From Durusdinium trenchii (taxonomy: Eukaryota > Sar > Dinophyceae > Suessiales > Symbiodiniaceae): a stretch of DNA of 64,000 nucleotides. The stretch spans positions 702,760 through 766,759 of the forward strand of contig CAXAMN010028916.1 in assembly GCA_963970005.1 (NCBI GenBank), written 5' to 3'. Each line of letters starts with the position of its first letter. Position 1 is the stretch's first letter. This document shows positions 1-10,295 of this stretch, in pieces. The notes beneath the pieces were generated by a model. The model worked only from the letters and a program-made list of their open reading frames with translations, did no database searches and was not told the origin of the DNA. Position numbers and translations under genes: made by a program.

Positions 1-2
1 CA

Positions 3-3000
3 CTGCCGTCAGTATTCCAAATCAACTGCGGAGGGCTGGGGGGAGGTGCCCTTGAAGGGGAAGTCCCCCCGCACTTCCATTGCATGTGCCCTCCCGTGGG
101 AGAAAGTCAAGTTTATGGGCCGTCACTCTCCCCGGCAGATGTCCTCAACGATCAGGAGTGGGGGGTTGCCTATGGCTGGTCGACCGGAGTGCATGAAGTT
201 GCCACCCTCTTTGCGCTCATACAGAACCCGTGCCAGAAATGGGAAGACCTTGGGTATGGCAAGGCAGCCGTAATTTATCAACGCGCGCAACTGGTGCTGC
301 AAGCAGCGAGGCTTCTCCCTGCTCACCGACGGTTGCCGCACCAAGCCTTCCTCAGTGGCCTGTGGTGGAAACTGCTCTCGCTGCAGCCACTACGACTCCT
401 TGCCTACTTGCCAGGGCTGGGGTGTCTGCGACCGGTTGCGCAAGAAGACCCCATTCACTTCACAGTGAATGGTTTCAGTGCAGGAAGCTACACTGGAGCA
501 GTGATTGCCTTAGCAATTCGTTGCCTCTGGCCAGCCAGTCAGACCACAGCGCGCCTAGGTGCCATTGCAATGCCTAAGAGTGTATTCGCAGCCCTGGTTG
601 CCACTGCAGAACCTGACAAACGCAACTACTATCTTGTCCATGCTGCTGAAGATTGTCTGTGCGACTGGAAGCCGACAGAGGAGGAGCTTGGTATGTTGCA
701 ACGATCCCTGCACATCACGTATGTAACAGAATCTGCAAGGTGGATGGGCAAGCATAAACATAGTTACTGGCACTGGCTTCAGTGCCAGCTCCCTGCAGGC
801 CAGGCCAGTCTTACAACGCTAAAACTCACACACCCAGAGGTGGTTCCTCGCCGGGACCGAATAGCTGCCCCCATGCGCTTGGCCTCCTGGATTCGCTTTG
901 AAACTGTAATGACCAGCGATGATTGGGAAGGTGCCATTAGCTTGTTGGTGTCCAACCTCCACCGATCCGACCAAGAATTGCTAGTGCTGCTACAGAGTTG
1001 TGTAGCGGGGCAGCAAATTGACTCCATGGAAGAAGCACATGCGCTGCTGCTGAAAAACTTTCGGGTTGGCAGAGGTAATCAAAGTGCGTGTGCTCAATGG
1101 CTGACAGAAATGGCCCGAGACCTTTTAGCACCAATCCCGTTCCGAGAGGTGTTTGTCATCCTAGCCCTATTCCTCCCGCAACTCACATTTGTTGATGAGG
1201 CTGCTACAAAGAAAGAGCTGTGGAGCAGTCCCACTGTCCGCAAGTTTGGCTTAGTTGTGGATGTCACTCCAACAGCTACGGGGTTACAAGGTATGCATGA
1301 ATATCGTATAGCCTTTCCGGCGTGGTCACAGTCGGCCATCTTCTGCCCCGCACACTTCCAGAGCTGTAATTATGAGCAACTTGCTAGCAGCCCCTCAAGC
1401 ACAGTTCATATGGGTCCACAGGCGGGGAAGGCTTATCGACTAGTTCTGGAGGAGCACGGCAAGTGCTATTCAGTCTTAGCACTCTTGCTTGCCTTTGCGA
1501 CTCCTTCTCGGAAACGCAAAGGGGATGAGGCGCCCAGTGAAAAGTTACGCCGCCTGAGCAGCCCTAGGCACTGGGACGTCGCCTTAGTGCCGTTCCCGGA
1601 AGAGTTTGTGCCGTTGCCCACGTCAACTGAGACTGGCCTGGCGTGCTCTGCTCCATGGGCTTTCCCGCCCAGCCTCTGCGTGTTGGAATCTAGAGCAACG
1701 CGGATCCGAGTTTTGGCCATCGCGGAAGCAGGTGACACAGTCACTGCAGATCACCTCTTGCAAATGGCCAGCTTAGCGGCAGAGCATAAGCCCACTGTGC
1801 TGGGAATTCCCGGCCAAGTGCCCATTCCGTATCAGCTAGAATGCACAGTAGTCCTACTGCAGAGTCTGCATGCCCTCTTCCAGCTGCTGACCTCTGGCAG
1901 CACAATGCAACACTGTCCCCAAGCTGCCAGCTTCGCTGTGGCACTAGGCACCGCCGCCCGACATGACAACGGGCACATAGTGTCGATGGCTGCCAGCCTC
2001 GCGCTGGCTCTCCGATCTGGCAGATCTACCCTTGCAGTAGCGGGAGTCTTTGGTGCAGGCAAGACCCGATCCCTGACCTTTCTACTCGCCTGGCTGGCTC
2101 TTACCACGCACCTTAAGATCGCTGTAGTACACAAAGAGAATCCGGCAGGCCGGGCAATCACCAAGTTACTCACAGCCTTTGACCTTGGACCAGATCACCA
2201 GAGATACTTCGTGCGGCCAGTCAGCAGAGAAGAGGCAGAAACCAACATAGCCTGCACTGACTATGACTTGAGGGCAAGCGACGCGGCATCATACATCCCT
2301 GGTTGCCATGTAGTAATTGTCACAACTGGACTCGTCTGGGATCAGAAAGGGCAGACTCATTCAACGCTCAACACCCACATGGAAAATGTAGACCTACTTA
2401 TCAGTGAAGAGGCACAGCAGGATATGGACCTCAAATCTGCATTTGCGCCAACAGTCCCCCGACAGCCCTTCTTTCGTCTGCTGCTGGGTGATCCCAAGCA
2501 GAGCCCAGGTGGAGTGGCCGATGGACAGAGAGCTCATCGCACACTCCTACTCAAAGCACCCCTTGGGCTACGAGCCCCCACTACCTGGTACATGCCGCAT
2601 GAAATACCAGGGGTCTGCCACATGTTCCTCCGGCACGGTCGAGGCTTTGGCCTTGGCGACCTAGAAGAAACGGCTAAAGTAGTGGGTCACAGGCCACTGG
2701 GGAGCAGCTGGTTTCGCCCGGAGAAGGTCAAAGCCACATCTCCTTTTGCCTGTCAGCTACAGTCCACTTACAAAGATCTCTCCAGAGTGGACCTGGACCT
2801 CCCGGAAGGACTGTTGGTAGGTCTAGGATATGCAGCCACCAGCCCAGACAGCCCGCTCGACTTCCGCCAGGCGCAAACTGCGGCTGAGAGATCGGGAGTC
2901 GCAAACACACACTGCTGGAGTTTAATGTTGCCGACGAGTGCAAGGGTTGCCCAGGAAGTGTATGAGCCGTTGATAGGTATTCAGTATCCCATGTTGTGCA

Positions 3001-6000
3001 GCCGAATGGGAGACACCTGGCAAATAGGTACCACCTCCATCCGAGAGGATCACAAGATTGCCTCAGGCTTACGATTCATCCACTGGTGCCATGCATCGCC
3101 CAATGTGCAAGCAAAACAAAATCCCAAAAATGACCCCACAGTTCGGGTGTATCAGCATATCGAAGACCAACTTACCAAAGCAGGCTCTGACGCTGATGAC
3201 ATCTTGGCCCTCACAACCACCCGAGAAGGGGCCACGAATCTACGCAATTATTTCTCCATTGCCGGTAAGAAGGCGAATGCAGAGACTGCAGTCAAGGTTG
3301 CAGGCGCCACGGCCAAGCATTGCATCGTCATTCATGGGGAGTCAACCTTTCTCAGTGGCGAAGGACGCAACCTAGACTATGACCAGGAGTGCTTCACACG
3401 AGCGAATGTAGCATACAGCCGAGCCACTGACCTTACCATCCTGGCATGTCCATTAAATATGCAAGGGATGCCTGGGGCCCTGCAAGTCCTAGCAGCCCTT
3501 CTGCATGGTGTCCAGACGATACATACTTATGACAGTAACAAAGAGCCCACCATCGTAGGCTCCCTGGACCTTACAGTCACACAAGTTGCGCAGGCCACGA
3601 CCTTTTTCCAACAGGCGCTCCTGCCTCACCCTATGTGGTTTGGCCCCCTGCCGGTATGTCTCGTAGAACACCATCACGGTAAGGTTAGGCGCTTACGCCT
3701 CGTCTTAGCCACAATTACACATCTAACCAAAGCGGAAATTAACAGCCTCGTCGAAGGGCCCTACCTGCCTGGTGGCACGGTCTTGCATGACCTCGTCTAT
3801 GGATACGCAGCTGATGCCTCGATGGTGCCAGAGTGGCTGGTCATAACAGATGGGCAGCAGCCAGGACATTGGCGACTTCTCCACAATAGCTCGGGACCAG
3901 GGCGACGATGCAGCGTAGGAAGCTCCCTACGCTATCAACCGACGCCGAGCACGCGTGAGCAGCGTAGTGCACAGGATTATGCTTTCGAAGCTCTGCACCG
4001 TGTGTACTTCTATGACGCATGGAGAGCGCAGCCGGTCTTGGATGCCATAGGCTCTGACCTCATCCTACCATCGCGACCAGGCCTTTTAGTGCATGGCTGC
4101 TACTGGCCTCGGCAAAGTCTGCCGCCTGATGTCCTCTCTGTCTCTGATCGCGACACAGACAACGAGGAACATGAAGCTCAAGAAGGGCATATGCAATCCT
4201 CTCCTGCAGAGACAGATGCTGCAATGGCTGAGGAAGCCACACAAGACGTAGTCTTGGTCCACAGCTCCCCATCTGAGTCGCCCACTATCCCGAGCACAGA
4301 GCAACCGGAGGACGATGATGCCCATATGGAAGATAATGATAGTGCCAGCAGCTCTTCCACAGAAGCGGGTGATTGCCTTAGCAATCGTCCGGTTCCTCCT
4401 GTCGCATGTCCCGCACAAGAGGACATGCGGGCGGCAGGCGATGATGCAAGGAGTGCGCTACCCCCACAGAACGTGGACCATCCAAGTGATAGCCCCAGGT
4501 CGCACTCCTCTGAGTCCCCAATCAAGCGAAGACCAGGGCCTAAGGCTCATACTGGGCGAGCGCAACCAAAGAAGTCACGCAAATCACTTGCCTCAACATC
4601 CAGGCAACCGCTCGACAGCGTTCCAGAACATGAGCAACCGCCGGCCACGCTAGATGATCTAGCCAGTCGAAGCGCTCAAAGGCAGGAGACCCCAGTTTGC
4701 AGAAACCCAGAGACACCACCTAACTGCCCTGGCTCAGCGCAAGAGCGCCCACAAGCCATGACAGAAATTGATATTGCCAGTGATCAAGAGCAAGCAGAGC
4801 GTGGAGGCACGGCCGCCACTGATCTCCAGCTGGAATCCGAACAGAGAGCCATGCAGATTTTGTACGACTATCAAAAGGCAGCGGGAACCACCAGAGAAGC
4901 TCACGGGCAAAAGGTGCCGCTCCCCTCAATACAGATCTACAGCGACCTGCCTAGAGAATGGCCGATGGCGAGGCTTGCTGTCTCCAGCAAGCAAATCAAC
5001 CGCCTTGTCCGCACGTTCCTCTGGAGGAGAGTGACTGAACAAGCACTCCATGGCTCCTCGTTTATAGACATTCCAGATCAGATCAACCAGGCCTACATCG
5101 GCGATCTTCTCCTTATCAGTGAAGCCTTCGCTGCCCCTCTGTCTAACCTCTTTGCTTTCGTAAAAAATGGGCATCCAGCATGCCCTTTCATCACACAGAA
5201 GCAGCTCGCTCTCTATGCAAGCCCTCGTTTCTGGCAATATGGCCTCCTAGCTTTCATTGCAAGGTGCTGCTCCTTTGACAATCAACACAGAGATCAGGGT
5301 ACAGGAGCAGCCCAAACTGGGGAAGGGAAATCGCAGACCACAAAAGAAAAAGATGTAGATGCCCTTACCTTCATGCGCACTGTCATCATGTCCTTCGTCA
5401 GGGGGATGGAGTATGGAGAACAAACGCTACCTACCAATGACCTTTTTGTTTATCTACCAGTCCAGATCCTGCCTGACCTGGTCACAGCCATGGAGCAGCA
5501 GGGCTTCAAGCCAGCAGAGGTGAAGGGGGGCTCTGGATATCGGCCAAAAGAAGAAGGGGCTGAAGACAACCCATTGATCGTGGTGGGAGTGCACACCAAA
5601 GACATTGTTTATGATCGATACCCCCGCATGCCGACTACTTCCTGGGCCGAAAGAGCGTACTCTAGTGGAGCCCTTGACCCGTCTTTGGGACAAGCCTTCG
5701 CGTTCCCCTCCCTGTTGCAACTGCGAATGCGCATTGAAGTCCCCGGGTGGAGAGATCTGGCAACAGCCAGAAATCCCACAGCTGATCTGCCAGCAGAAGA
5801 AGACTCTGCCTCAGAAGACACCGGGTCAGCAGAACGGTCGCCACGACTTGCTCTCCCAGTGCCGGTGGGAATGGCAGAAACGCAGGCAGACGAAGCAGAC
5901 GAAGCCACAGAGGACGAGGCCATGAACGCTGAACCCAGCTATGCCTTTGCCAAGAGGTATGGAAGGTTTGGCATAGGCTACACTAGACTAGCAACGGCGC

Positions 6001-6488
6001 TTGGCAATTTCGAGCAAGGGGACATCGGCGCAGAAAGCGCAGTGGTAGCACAATGGCTGACCTCCGGGCTCAGAATTGCCATGTCCCGCACAGGGTGGAA
6101 CCTGATATCTACCCGTTTCAGCTTGACTAAGGTCCCTTGTTCTGTCCTCAGTGAGTACTACCGCAAAGGATATCCTTTCACTCCGAAGATGGCAGATCGT
6201 CCTTACAACCAATATGGCACGATTCACTACTCCGAAGATAAATGGGATCAGCTCTGCGGGTGGCTCACTGGGAACCCCACGTTCAGGCTCCAACTCGCGA
6301 GCCATAAGCAGGCACTTAGGGACCACATGGGCTACAGTCAGGAAACCACCGATCCAAGTAACAAAGCCCGCCGCACTGACCCCCCTAAGGAAGCGGGAAG
6401 TTCCTCAACTGCAGCAGGGTCTTCCTGGCACAGCAAGCCTCCCCCCCCGCCTTCGCCCTCAGGGTGGTCCTACGGGTGGTGGCAGTAG
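3..6488 (+). CDS. Superfamily 1 helicase-like protein, 5' partial (over 2,130 aa)
   Basis: The frame is open from base 3, so the gene probably begins left of the window; the first ATG inside is at 84 and residue numbers here count from it. A Walker A motif (FGAGKT) lies near residue 657, a Walker B-like LLISEEAQQ near 770, a motif III-like GDPKQSPGG near 800 and a motif VI-like TRANVAYSRATDL near 1105. This order fits UPF1-like superfamily 1 RNA/DNA helicases (AAA_11/AAA_12 type). The first 600 residues are not recognised. Residues 1350-1560 are acidic, Ser/Pro-rich and probably disordered, with a basic KRRPGPK...PKKSRK stretch that could be a nuclear signal. The C-terminal 550 residues are unassigned and end in a Pro/Trp-rich tail. 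No intron is visible over 6.4 kb, and broken copies occur at 10725-10962 and 22915-25090, so this is a multicopy and perhaps mobile family. Helicase class is fairly sure; biological role is unknown. Confidence 0.75.
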   Translation: MPSVFQINCGGLGGGALEGEVPPHFHCMCPPVGESQVYGPSLSPADVLNDQEWGVAYGWSTGVHEVATLFALIQNPCQKWEDLGYGKAAVIYQRAQLVLQAARLLPAHRRLPHQAFLSGLWWKLLSLQPLRLLAYLPGLGCLRPVAQEDPIHFTVNGFSAGSYTGAVIALAIRCLWPASQTTARLGAIAMPKSVFAALVATAEPDKRNYYLVHAAEDCLCDWKPTEEELGMLQRSLHITYVTESARWMGKHKHSYWHWLQCQLPAGQASLTTLKLTHPEVVPRRDRIAAPMRLASWIRFETVMTSDDWEGAISLLVSNLHRSDQELLVLLQSCVAGQQIDSMEEAHALLLKNFRVGRGNQSACAQWLTEMARDLLAPIPFREVFVILALFLPQLTFVDEAATKKELWSSPTVRKFGLVVDVTPTATGLQGMHEYRIAFPAWSQSAIFCPAHFQSCNYEQLASSPSSTVHMGPQAGKAYRLVLEEHGKCYSVLALLLAFATPSRKRKGDEAPSEKLRRLSSPRHWDVALVPFPEEFVPLPTSTETGLACSAPWAFPPSLCVLESRATRIRVLAIAEAGDTVTADHLLQMASLAAEHKPTVLGIPGQVPIPYQLECTVVLLQSLHALFQLLTSGSTMQHCPQAASFAVALGTAARHDNGHIVSMAASLALALRSGRSTLAVAGVFGAGKTRSLTFLLAWLALTTHLKIAVVHKENPAGRAITKLLTAFDLGPDHQRYFVRPVSREEAETNIACTDYDLRASDAASYIPGCHVVIVTTGLVWDQKGQTHSTLNTHMENVDLLISEEAQQDMDLKSAFAPTVPRQPFFRLLLGDPKQSPGGVADGQRAHRTLLLKAPLGLRAPTTWYMPHEIPGVCHMFLRHGRGFGLGDLEETAKVVGHRPLGSSWFRPEKVKATSPFACQLQSTYKDLSRVDLDLPEGLLVGLGYAATSPDSPLDFRQAQTAAERSGVANTHCWSLMLPTSARVAQEVYEPLIGIQYPMLCSRMGDTWQIGTTSIREDHKIASGLRFIHWCHASPNVQAKQNPKNDPTVRVYQHIEDQLTKAGSDADDILALTTTREGATNLRNYFSIAGKKANAETAVKVAGATAKHCIVIHGESTFLSGEGRNLDYDQECFTRANVAYSRATDLTILACPLNMQGMPGALQVLAALLHGVQTIHTYDSNKEPTIVGSLDLTVTQVAQATTFFQQALLPHPMWFGPLPVCLVEHHHGKVRRLRLVLATITHLTKAEINSLVEGPYLPGGTVLHDLVYGYAADASMVPEWLVITDGQQPGHWRLLHNSSGPGRRCSVGSSLRYQPTPSTREQRSAQDYAFEALHRVYFYDAWRAQPVLDAIGSDLILPSRPGLLVHGCYWPRQSLPPDVLSVSDRDTDNEEHEAQEGHMQSSPAETDAAMAEEATQDVVLVHSSPSESPTIPSTEQPEDDDAHMEDNDSASSSSTEAGDCLSNRPVPPVACPAQEDMRAAGDDARSALPPQNVDHPSDSPRSHSSESPIKRRPGPKAHTGRAQPKKSRKSLASTSRQPLDSVPEHEQPPATLDDLASRSAQRQETPVCRNPETPPNCPGSAQERPQAMTEIDIASDQEQAERGGTAATDLQLESEQRAMQILYDYQKAAGTTREAHGQKVPLPSIQIYSDLPREWPMARLAVSSKQINRLVRTFLWRRVTEQALHGSSFIDIPDQINQAYIGDLLLISEAFAAPLSNLFAFVKNGHPACPFITQKQLALYASPRFWQYGLLAFIARCCSFDNQHRDQGTGAAQTGEGKSQTTKEKDVDALTFMRTVIMSFVRGMEYGEQTLPTNDLFVYLPVQILPDLVTAMEQQGFKPAEVKGGSGYRPKEEGAEDNPLIVVGVHTKDIVYDRYPRMPTTSWAERAYSSGALDPSLGQAFAFPSLLQLRMRIEVPGWRDLATARNPTADLPAEEDSASEDTGSAERSPRLALPVPVGMAETQADEADEATEDEAMNAEPSYAFAKRYGRFGIGYTRLATALGNFEQGDIGAESAVVAQWLTSGLRIAMSRTGWNLISTRFSLTKVPCSVLSEYYRKGYPFTPKMADRPYNQYGTIHYSEDKWDQLCGWLTGNPTFRLQLASHKQALRDHMGYSQETTDPSNKARRTDPPKEAGSSSTAAGSSWHSKPPPPPSPSGWSYGWWQ

Positions 6489-6623
6489 TGTAGTCCTCAT
6501 CAGGAGTCTCCCCACACAACAATTGCCTCCGTGTCGCGCAACCTCCGCCATGAGATGGGTGACCTTAGTCACCTTCTCTATTGTGGCTTAGTTGCCACTA
6601 TGGCCTTGCAAAGGACACACCTC

Positions 6624-6648
6624 CTGTACCACAGTTGTTTGGCTCAAG
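6624..6648 (+). other. Degenerate dinoflagellate spliced-leader relic upstream of the first repeat protein
   Basis: CTGTACCACAGTTG followed by TTTGGCTCAAG matches the 3' part of the dinoflagellate spliced leader (...CCATTTTGGCTCAAG), with an 11-base exact block and a small insertion. It ends 22 bases before the ATG at 6671. Such relics arise when trans-spliced mRNA is reverse transcribed and reinserted. Confidence 0.5.
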
Positions 6649-6670
6649 CAAACCAAGCACCTACATAGCA

Positions 6671-7897
6671 ATGCCGCCCCCCCAAGATCGCTATGAGGTT
6701 AACCTCGAGTTGGTTACCGTAGCTGGCACGGAATATACGATGCAAGCAAACCTCTCCCATTATGAAGATGTGGCAGAGCTGGAAGACGACATTCTTTGCT
6801 TTCTGCCTACAGTCTCTGACTTAGAGGTATTTGGTTGTGAATTGGAATTGCTCGACCTTCGCGAGCAGCAACCTCTGTCAGAGGCATTCCGCACGGTGCT
6901 CCTGCAGCGGCCGCAACTGCAAATAGTAGTTCGTCCCTGTATGGTAGAAGGGCATTCCATCTGGCATTTCCAGGCAGACGGCAAAGAAGGCTACCCCAAA
7001 GCAGTTCGTGTCCCGGCCAACCCGCGAGGGGAAATTGCAGACAGAGCATTCTACGCAGCACCTTCGATCCGGCACGTAGAAGTGGCAACTGGCATCCAAC
7101 ATATAGGAATTGCGGCCTGGCAGAGTTGCCAGCAATTACAGATTGTCAAGCTTCCATCTTCGGTCGTCAGTCTGGCGGAAGGGACTTTCATGGGGTGCTA
7201 TGTGCTGCGTAAGGTCGCCGCACCAGGGTGTGTCCACTATGGACAAAGGGTGTTTGCAGAGTGCTGTTCTCTAGGCAGCGTTGGGGTCAATCACGAAACA
7301 GAGGACAGCAGCGTCCTGGCACCAGGCGCACAGCTTGGCAGATATGCTTTCGAGAGTTGCCTCACGCTTGCAACTATCACCTTTGATATGGATCGTACTA
7401 ATAAACCACGAGCACTGCCTGAAGGCGCATTCTGTGGAGCAGGCATTGAACAGCTGTGCTTGCCGAATGACTTTCACAACATCGGGCCGAGGGCCTGTGA
7501 AAATTGCAAAAGTCTAGTGGAGGTCAACCTCATGAGCACAGAGATCACAGCCCTGCTCTCTTCCACCTTTGCCCACTGTGTAGCATTGCAGTGCATATGG
7601 CTTCCACCGCGCCTCATGCAAATTGGAAAAGGAGCCTTCCTTAATTGTGTTGTGCTGCAGGAAGTTGTCATCCCGACAGAACTCAGTGACATCGGTAACC
7701 GTGCCTTCTGCGGGTGCGAGCAGCTGCAACGGTTTACCCTCCTAGATTGGGGTGACATTGAACAGTGGGTGCAGGCAGAGCACAATGCTTTTTTTATGTG
7801 CGACAAATTTGAAAAACCTCATTGGCTGGAGCTGCTCCCCGCGGAAGGACCAGATTCAGACGCTTGTGACGAGGAGCTAAACCATGTGTACCCTTAA
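6671..7897 (+). CDS. BspA-type leucine-rich repeat protein (LRR_5), paralogue 1
   Basis: A 408-residue protein. The first 100 residues have a beta-grasp-like pattern that could be a ubiquitin-like domain (inference). From about residue 100 it carries repeated units of the LRR_5/BspA kind, with phrases such as IRHVEVATGIQHIGIAAWQ, LQIVKLPSSVVSLAEGTF and LQCIWLPPRLMQIGKGAF. These surface-type repeats usually mediate protein binding; no catalytic motif is present. There is no clear signal peptide or membrane segment. The ATG at 6671 was chosen because it is the first ATG in frame and directly follows a spliced-leader relic; the frame upstream is open but lacks an ATG. The gene lies 180 bases after the helicase stop and shares its strand and intronless state. 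It is a diverged duplicate of the next gene. Confidence 0.8.
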   Translation: MPPPQDRYEVNLELVTVAGTEYTMQANLSHYEDVAELEDDILCFLPTVSDLEVFGCELELLDLREQQPLSEAFRTVLLQRPQLQIVVRPCMVEGHSIWHFQADGKEGYPKAVRVPANPRGEIADRAFYAAPSIRHVEVATGIQHIGIAAWQSCQQLQIVKLPSSVVSLAEGTFMGCYVLRKVAAPGCVHYGQRVFAECCSLGSVGVNHETEDSSVLAPGAQLGRYAFESCLTLATITFDMDRTNKPRALPEGAFCGAGIEQLCLPNDFHNIGPRACENCKSLVEVNLMSTEITALLSSTFAHCVALQCIWLPPRLMQIGKGAFLNCVVLQEVVIPTELSDIGNRAFCGCEQLQRFTLLDWGDIEQWVQAEHNAFFMCDKFEKPHWLELLPAEGPDSDACDEELNHVYP

Positions 7898-7906
7898 CAT
7901 TATGCC

Positions 7907-7925
7907 AGGCCATGAGAGGCTCAAG
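7907..7925 (+). other. Possible second spliced-leader relic
   Basis: AGGCCATGAGAGGCTCAAG resembles the leader end (AGCCATTTTGGCTCAAG): CCAT and GGCTCAAG are kept and the four T's between are replaced by GAGA. It lies between the two leucine-rich repeat genes, 85 bases before the second ATG. Weak alone; supported by the same placement upstream of the first repeat gene. Confidence 0.35.
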
Positions 7926-8010
7926 GTAGGTGCCTTAGCATCTGTCTTCAGGAAACATCCCCGGCCGTAGGAACAGCCCATGTGCAGCCTGGACACCGGT
8001 GGCTCGCGCA

Positions 8011-9294
8011 ATGATAGCAAATAGCCTGCCGCAAAAAGAGCTTGACAATTCATCCATGAGTAGCACTCCCATCGAAAAGGAGCCAGTCATGGAATGCCCC
8101 CTGCTGCTGACTACGCTTTCGGGTGTCACCTTTAAGGTCTCTCTCAGTGTCGCCAAGTTCGACCGATTTACAGATTTAGAAGACCAGGTTATGGATTATC
8201 TGGCCTCGGTCACCGACCTCCAAGTTTTTGGGCGCGTCATTGACTTTTTACACACCACCACGCAAACCTACCTAGAGGACCCAATCTGGGATAAGTTGCA
8301 GCAAGGTAGAGAATACACCATTGTCTTCAGGGACTGTAGTGTTACCCTGCCAGAACAAGAACAGCTCGGTGGTTATCCTATTGATCAAGTCCCCTTAGCT
8401 GTTCATGTCCCTATGAACTCAGAAGAAACTGTCCCAGAATGGGCCTTTGCAGGTGTGCCACGCGTGCGACACGTTAGCGTCGAGTCAGGGATCAGGCTCA
8501 TTGGTGCAGAGTCGTGGCAAGATTGCCGGCAACTCCGCATTGTCAAACTGCCGGCCACAGTGGTAGGCATTGCAGATAATGCCTTTCGGGACTGCAAGCT
8601 CCTAAATAGTGTCTTGGCTCCGGGTTGTCGCGACTTTGGTTACAAAGCCTTTTCGGAATGTTGTTCCTTGCAGCGTGTGTATGCATCGGGTGGAGCTGTA
8701 AACGTGTTCAATGGGGAAACCAATTTCGGGCAATACCTCTTCCAAGGGTGCATCAACCTTGCTGAGGTCACCGTGAGTGAGTTTCCATCCCCCCGATCTG
8801 AATCGAATGGGTTAACCCTGCAAGACAGGACCAGAGAGCTAGCTCCGGGCTGCCTCAGCTCTACAGGCATCTACACACTTGCTCTCCCAAAGCACTTTGT
8901 AGCCATAGGAGCGCACGCTTGTGACAGTTGTCGACTGCTTAAGAGTGTTGACCTCTGTAACACCATGATTGAAGAAATACCGGAATTCACTTTTGGCCAC
9001 TGCACTAGCCTTCGGGAAGTCTTCCTACCGACAACTCTCCATACAATCCGAGTTAAAGCCTTTATGAGCTGTGCAGCCCTTGTTGAGCTTGCCATTCCGC
9101 CTGCTCTCAAGTATATTGAAAGTAGGGCTTTCTTGGACTGCACTGCCCTTCGGAGGCTGGTCAAAATGCCCGGAACACGCAGATGGCGAGGGGTTTACGC
9201 GGAAGAAAATGCTTTTGCCATCTGTCCGGCCATGAAATGGCCACCCTGGCTGCATATGATCCCGGACATGGGCTACACCCCTGGTTTAGGATAG
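8011..9294 (+). CDS. BspA-type leucine-rich repeat protein (LRR_5), paralogue 2
   Basis: A 427-residue paralogue of the preceding gene, aligned over its whole length: an N-terminal ubiquitin-like-looking domain (LLLTTLSGVTFKVSLSVAKF...) followed by LRR_5 repeats such as VRHVSVESGIRLIGAESWQ, LRIVKLPATVVGIADNAF and LREVFLPTTLHTIRVKAF. The cysteine-rich inter-repeat positions (CRQL, CKLL, CCSL) are conserved between the two proteins. The frame is open to a GTG at 7999, but the ATG at 8011 is the natural start; the next ATG is residue 16. Spacing from the preceding stop is about 110 bases. The helicase and both repeat genes are on one strand and closely packed, which fits a tandem or jointly transcribed block, although joint function is not shown. 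Confidence 0.8.
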   Translation: MIANSLPQKELDNSSMSSTPIEKEPVMECPLLLTTLSGVTFKVSLSVAKFDRFTDLEDQVMDYLASVTDLQVFGRVIDFLHTTTQTYLEDPIWDKLQQGREYTIVFRDCSVTLPEQEQLGGYPIDQVPLAVHVPMNSEETVPEWAFAGVPRVRHVSVESGIRLIGAESWQDCRQLRIVKLPATVVGIADNAFRDCKLLNSVLAPGCRDFGYKAFSECCSLQRVYASGGAVNVFNGETNFGQYLFQGCINLAEVTVSEFPSPRSESNGLTLQDRTRELAPGCLSSTGIYTLALPKHFVAIGAHACDSCRLLKSVDLCNTMIEEIPEFTFGHCTSLREVFLPTTLHTIRVKAFMSCAALVELAIPPALKYIESRAFLDCTALRRLVKMPGTRRWRGVYAEENAFAICPAMKWPPWLHMIPDMGYTPGLG

Positions 9295-10295
9295 AGGGAC
9301 ATCCTTCCATCCACAGCTGTCGTGGCCCTGCTATCAATTTTGTTAGAGTCTGGGTGCGAGCCTTAGCTCGGGTCCGGAGTAGGCCAGCAGTTGCGAAACA
9401 GTACTCCTCAACACGAGTAACTAACCATAGTTGCCCTCCGTTATGCATGGAGTGAGTGCCCAGATGCTGTCGGATAGAGAAGGGTCTCGGCGTGGCGGTG
9501 ATGTCGACAACTGCAAATCGTCCACCTGCCAGACACAGTAGTTGGTCATTGGTGTAGGCGTCAAGTGCTACGGGTAGTGGTCGCCCCAAGATGCAAGTAT
9601 TTCGGCACCATGGCATTCGATGATCTATAATGCAAACGACCTTTGGCGAGAAGACTATCTAGACCCAGCCTCAAAGACCAGCAATGCTTCAGAGGCAGGA
9701 GAGGAGCAAGAGCGACGTGGGCAGTGAGCTGAGCCAAGTGCCAGTATTCGAGCGTTAGAAAAGAAGGATTTCCAGGCATATACGGCAAGAAAAATGCACA
9801 GACACCAAGTAGAACCATGACCTCTTCTCGCCATCCGCTGCGTAGTGAGCCGATAGGAGCGAGAGCCTTAGTTCTGCGTTCCTACACGGCGGGTGGTAGA
9901 TAGTGGCAATGAAGGATGCCCAGGGGGAACCTTAGCTGTTGATGTCCGACATTTCCAATTTTGTACAAAGAGGTACAGATATCATGCTAGGAGAGCTCAC
10001 TATTTCACATGTTTCACACGGGCCTTGCACGCACCTTTCACTTTTTGCCATTACGCAGCGCCTCACAGACTCAAGTGACATCCCCTTTTGGCACCGTTGT
10101 GTGCCGAAGGGTGTTGGGTCTGCCTCCCCACGGGGAGGTTGTGCCCGGTTCACCCTTAGCTGCAGGCTTCTCTCGCTAGGAATTGCCGCCATGTTTGAAT
10201 CTTGTCGGGCAGCATGTGACTGGTCTTGTATGCGCCACCAGTTGAACGGGTTGTGCTGCAAGAATGGTCTTTTCCACGGATTGCTGCTTAGATCT
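9295..10295. other. About 1 kb without a supported gene
   Basis: Several short open frames occur on both strands but none has a recognisable domain, and they overlap one another. Nothing structured was seen apart from the left end of the repeat copy that follows. Confidence 0.5.
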
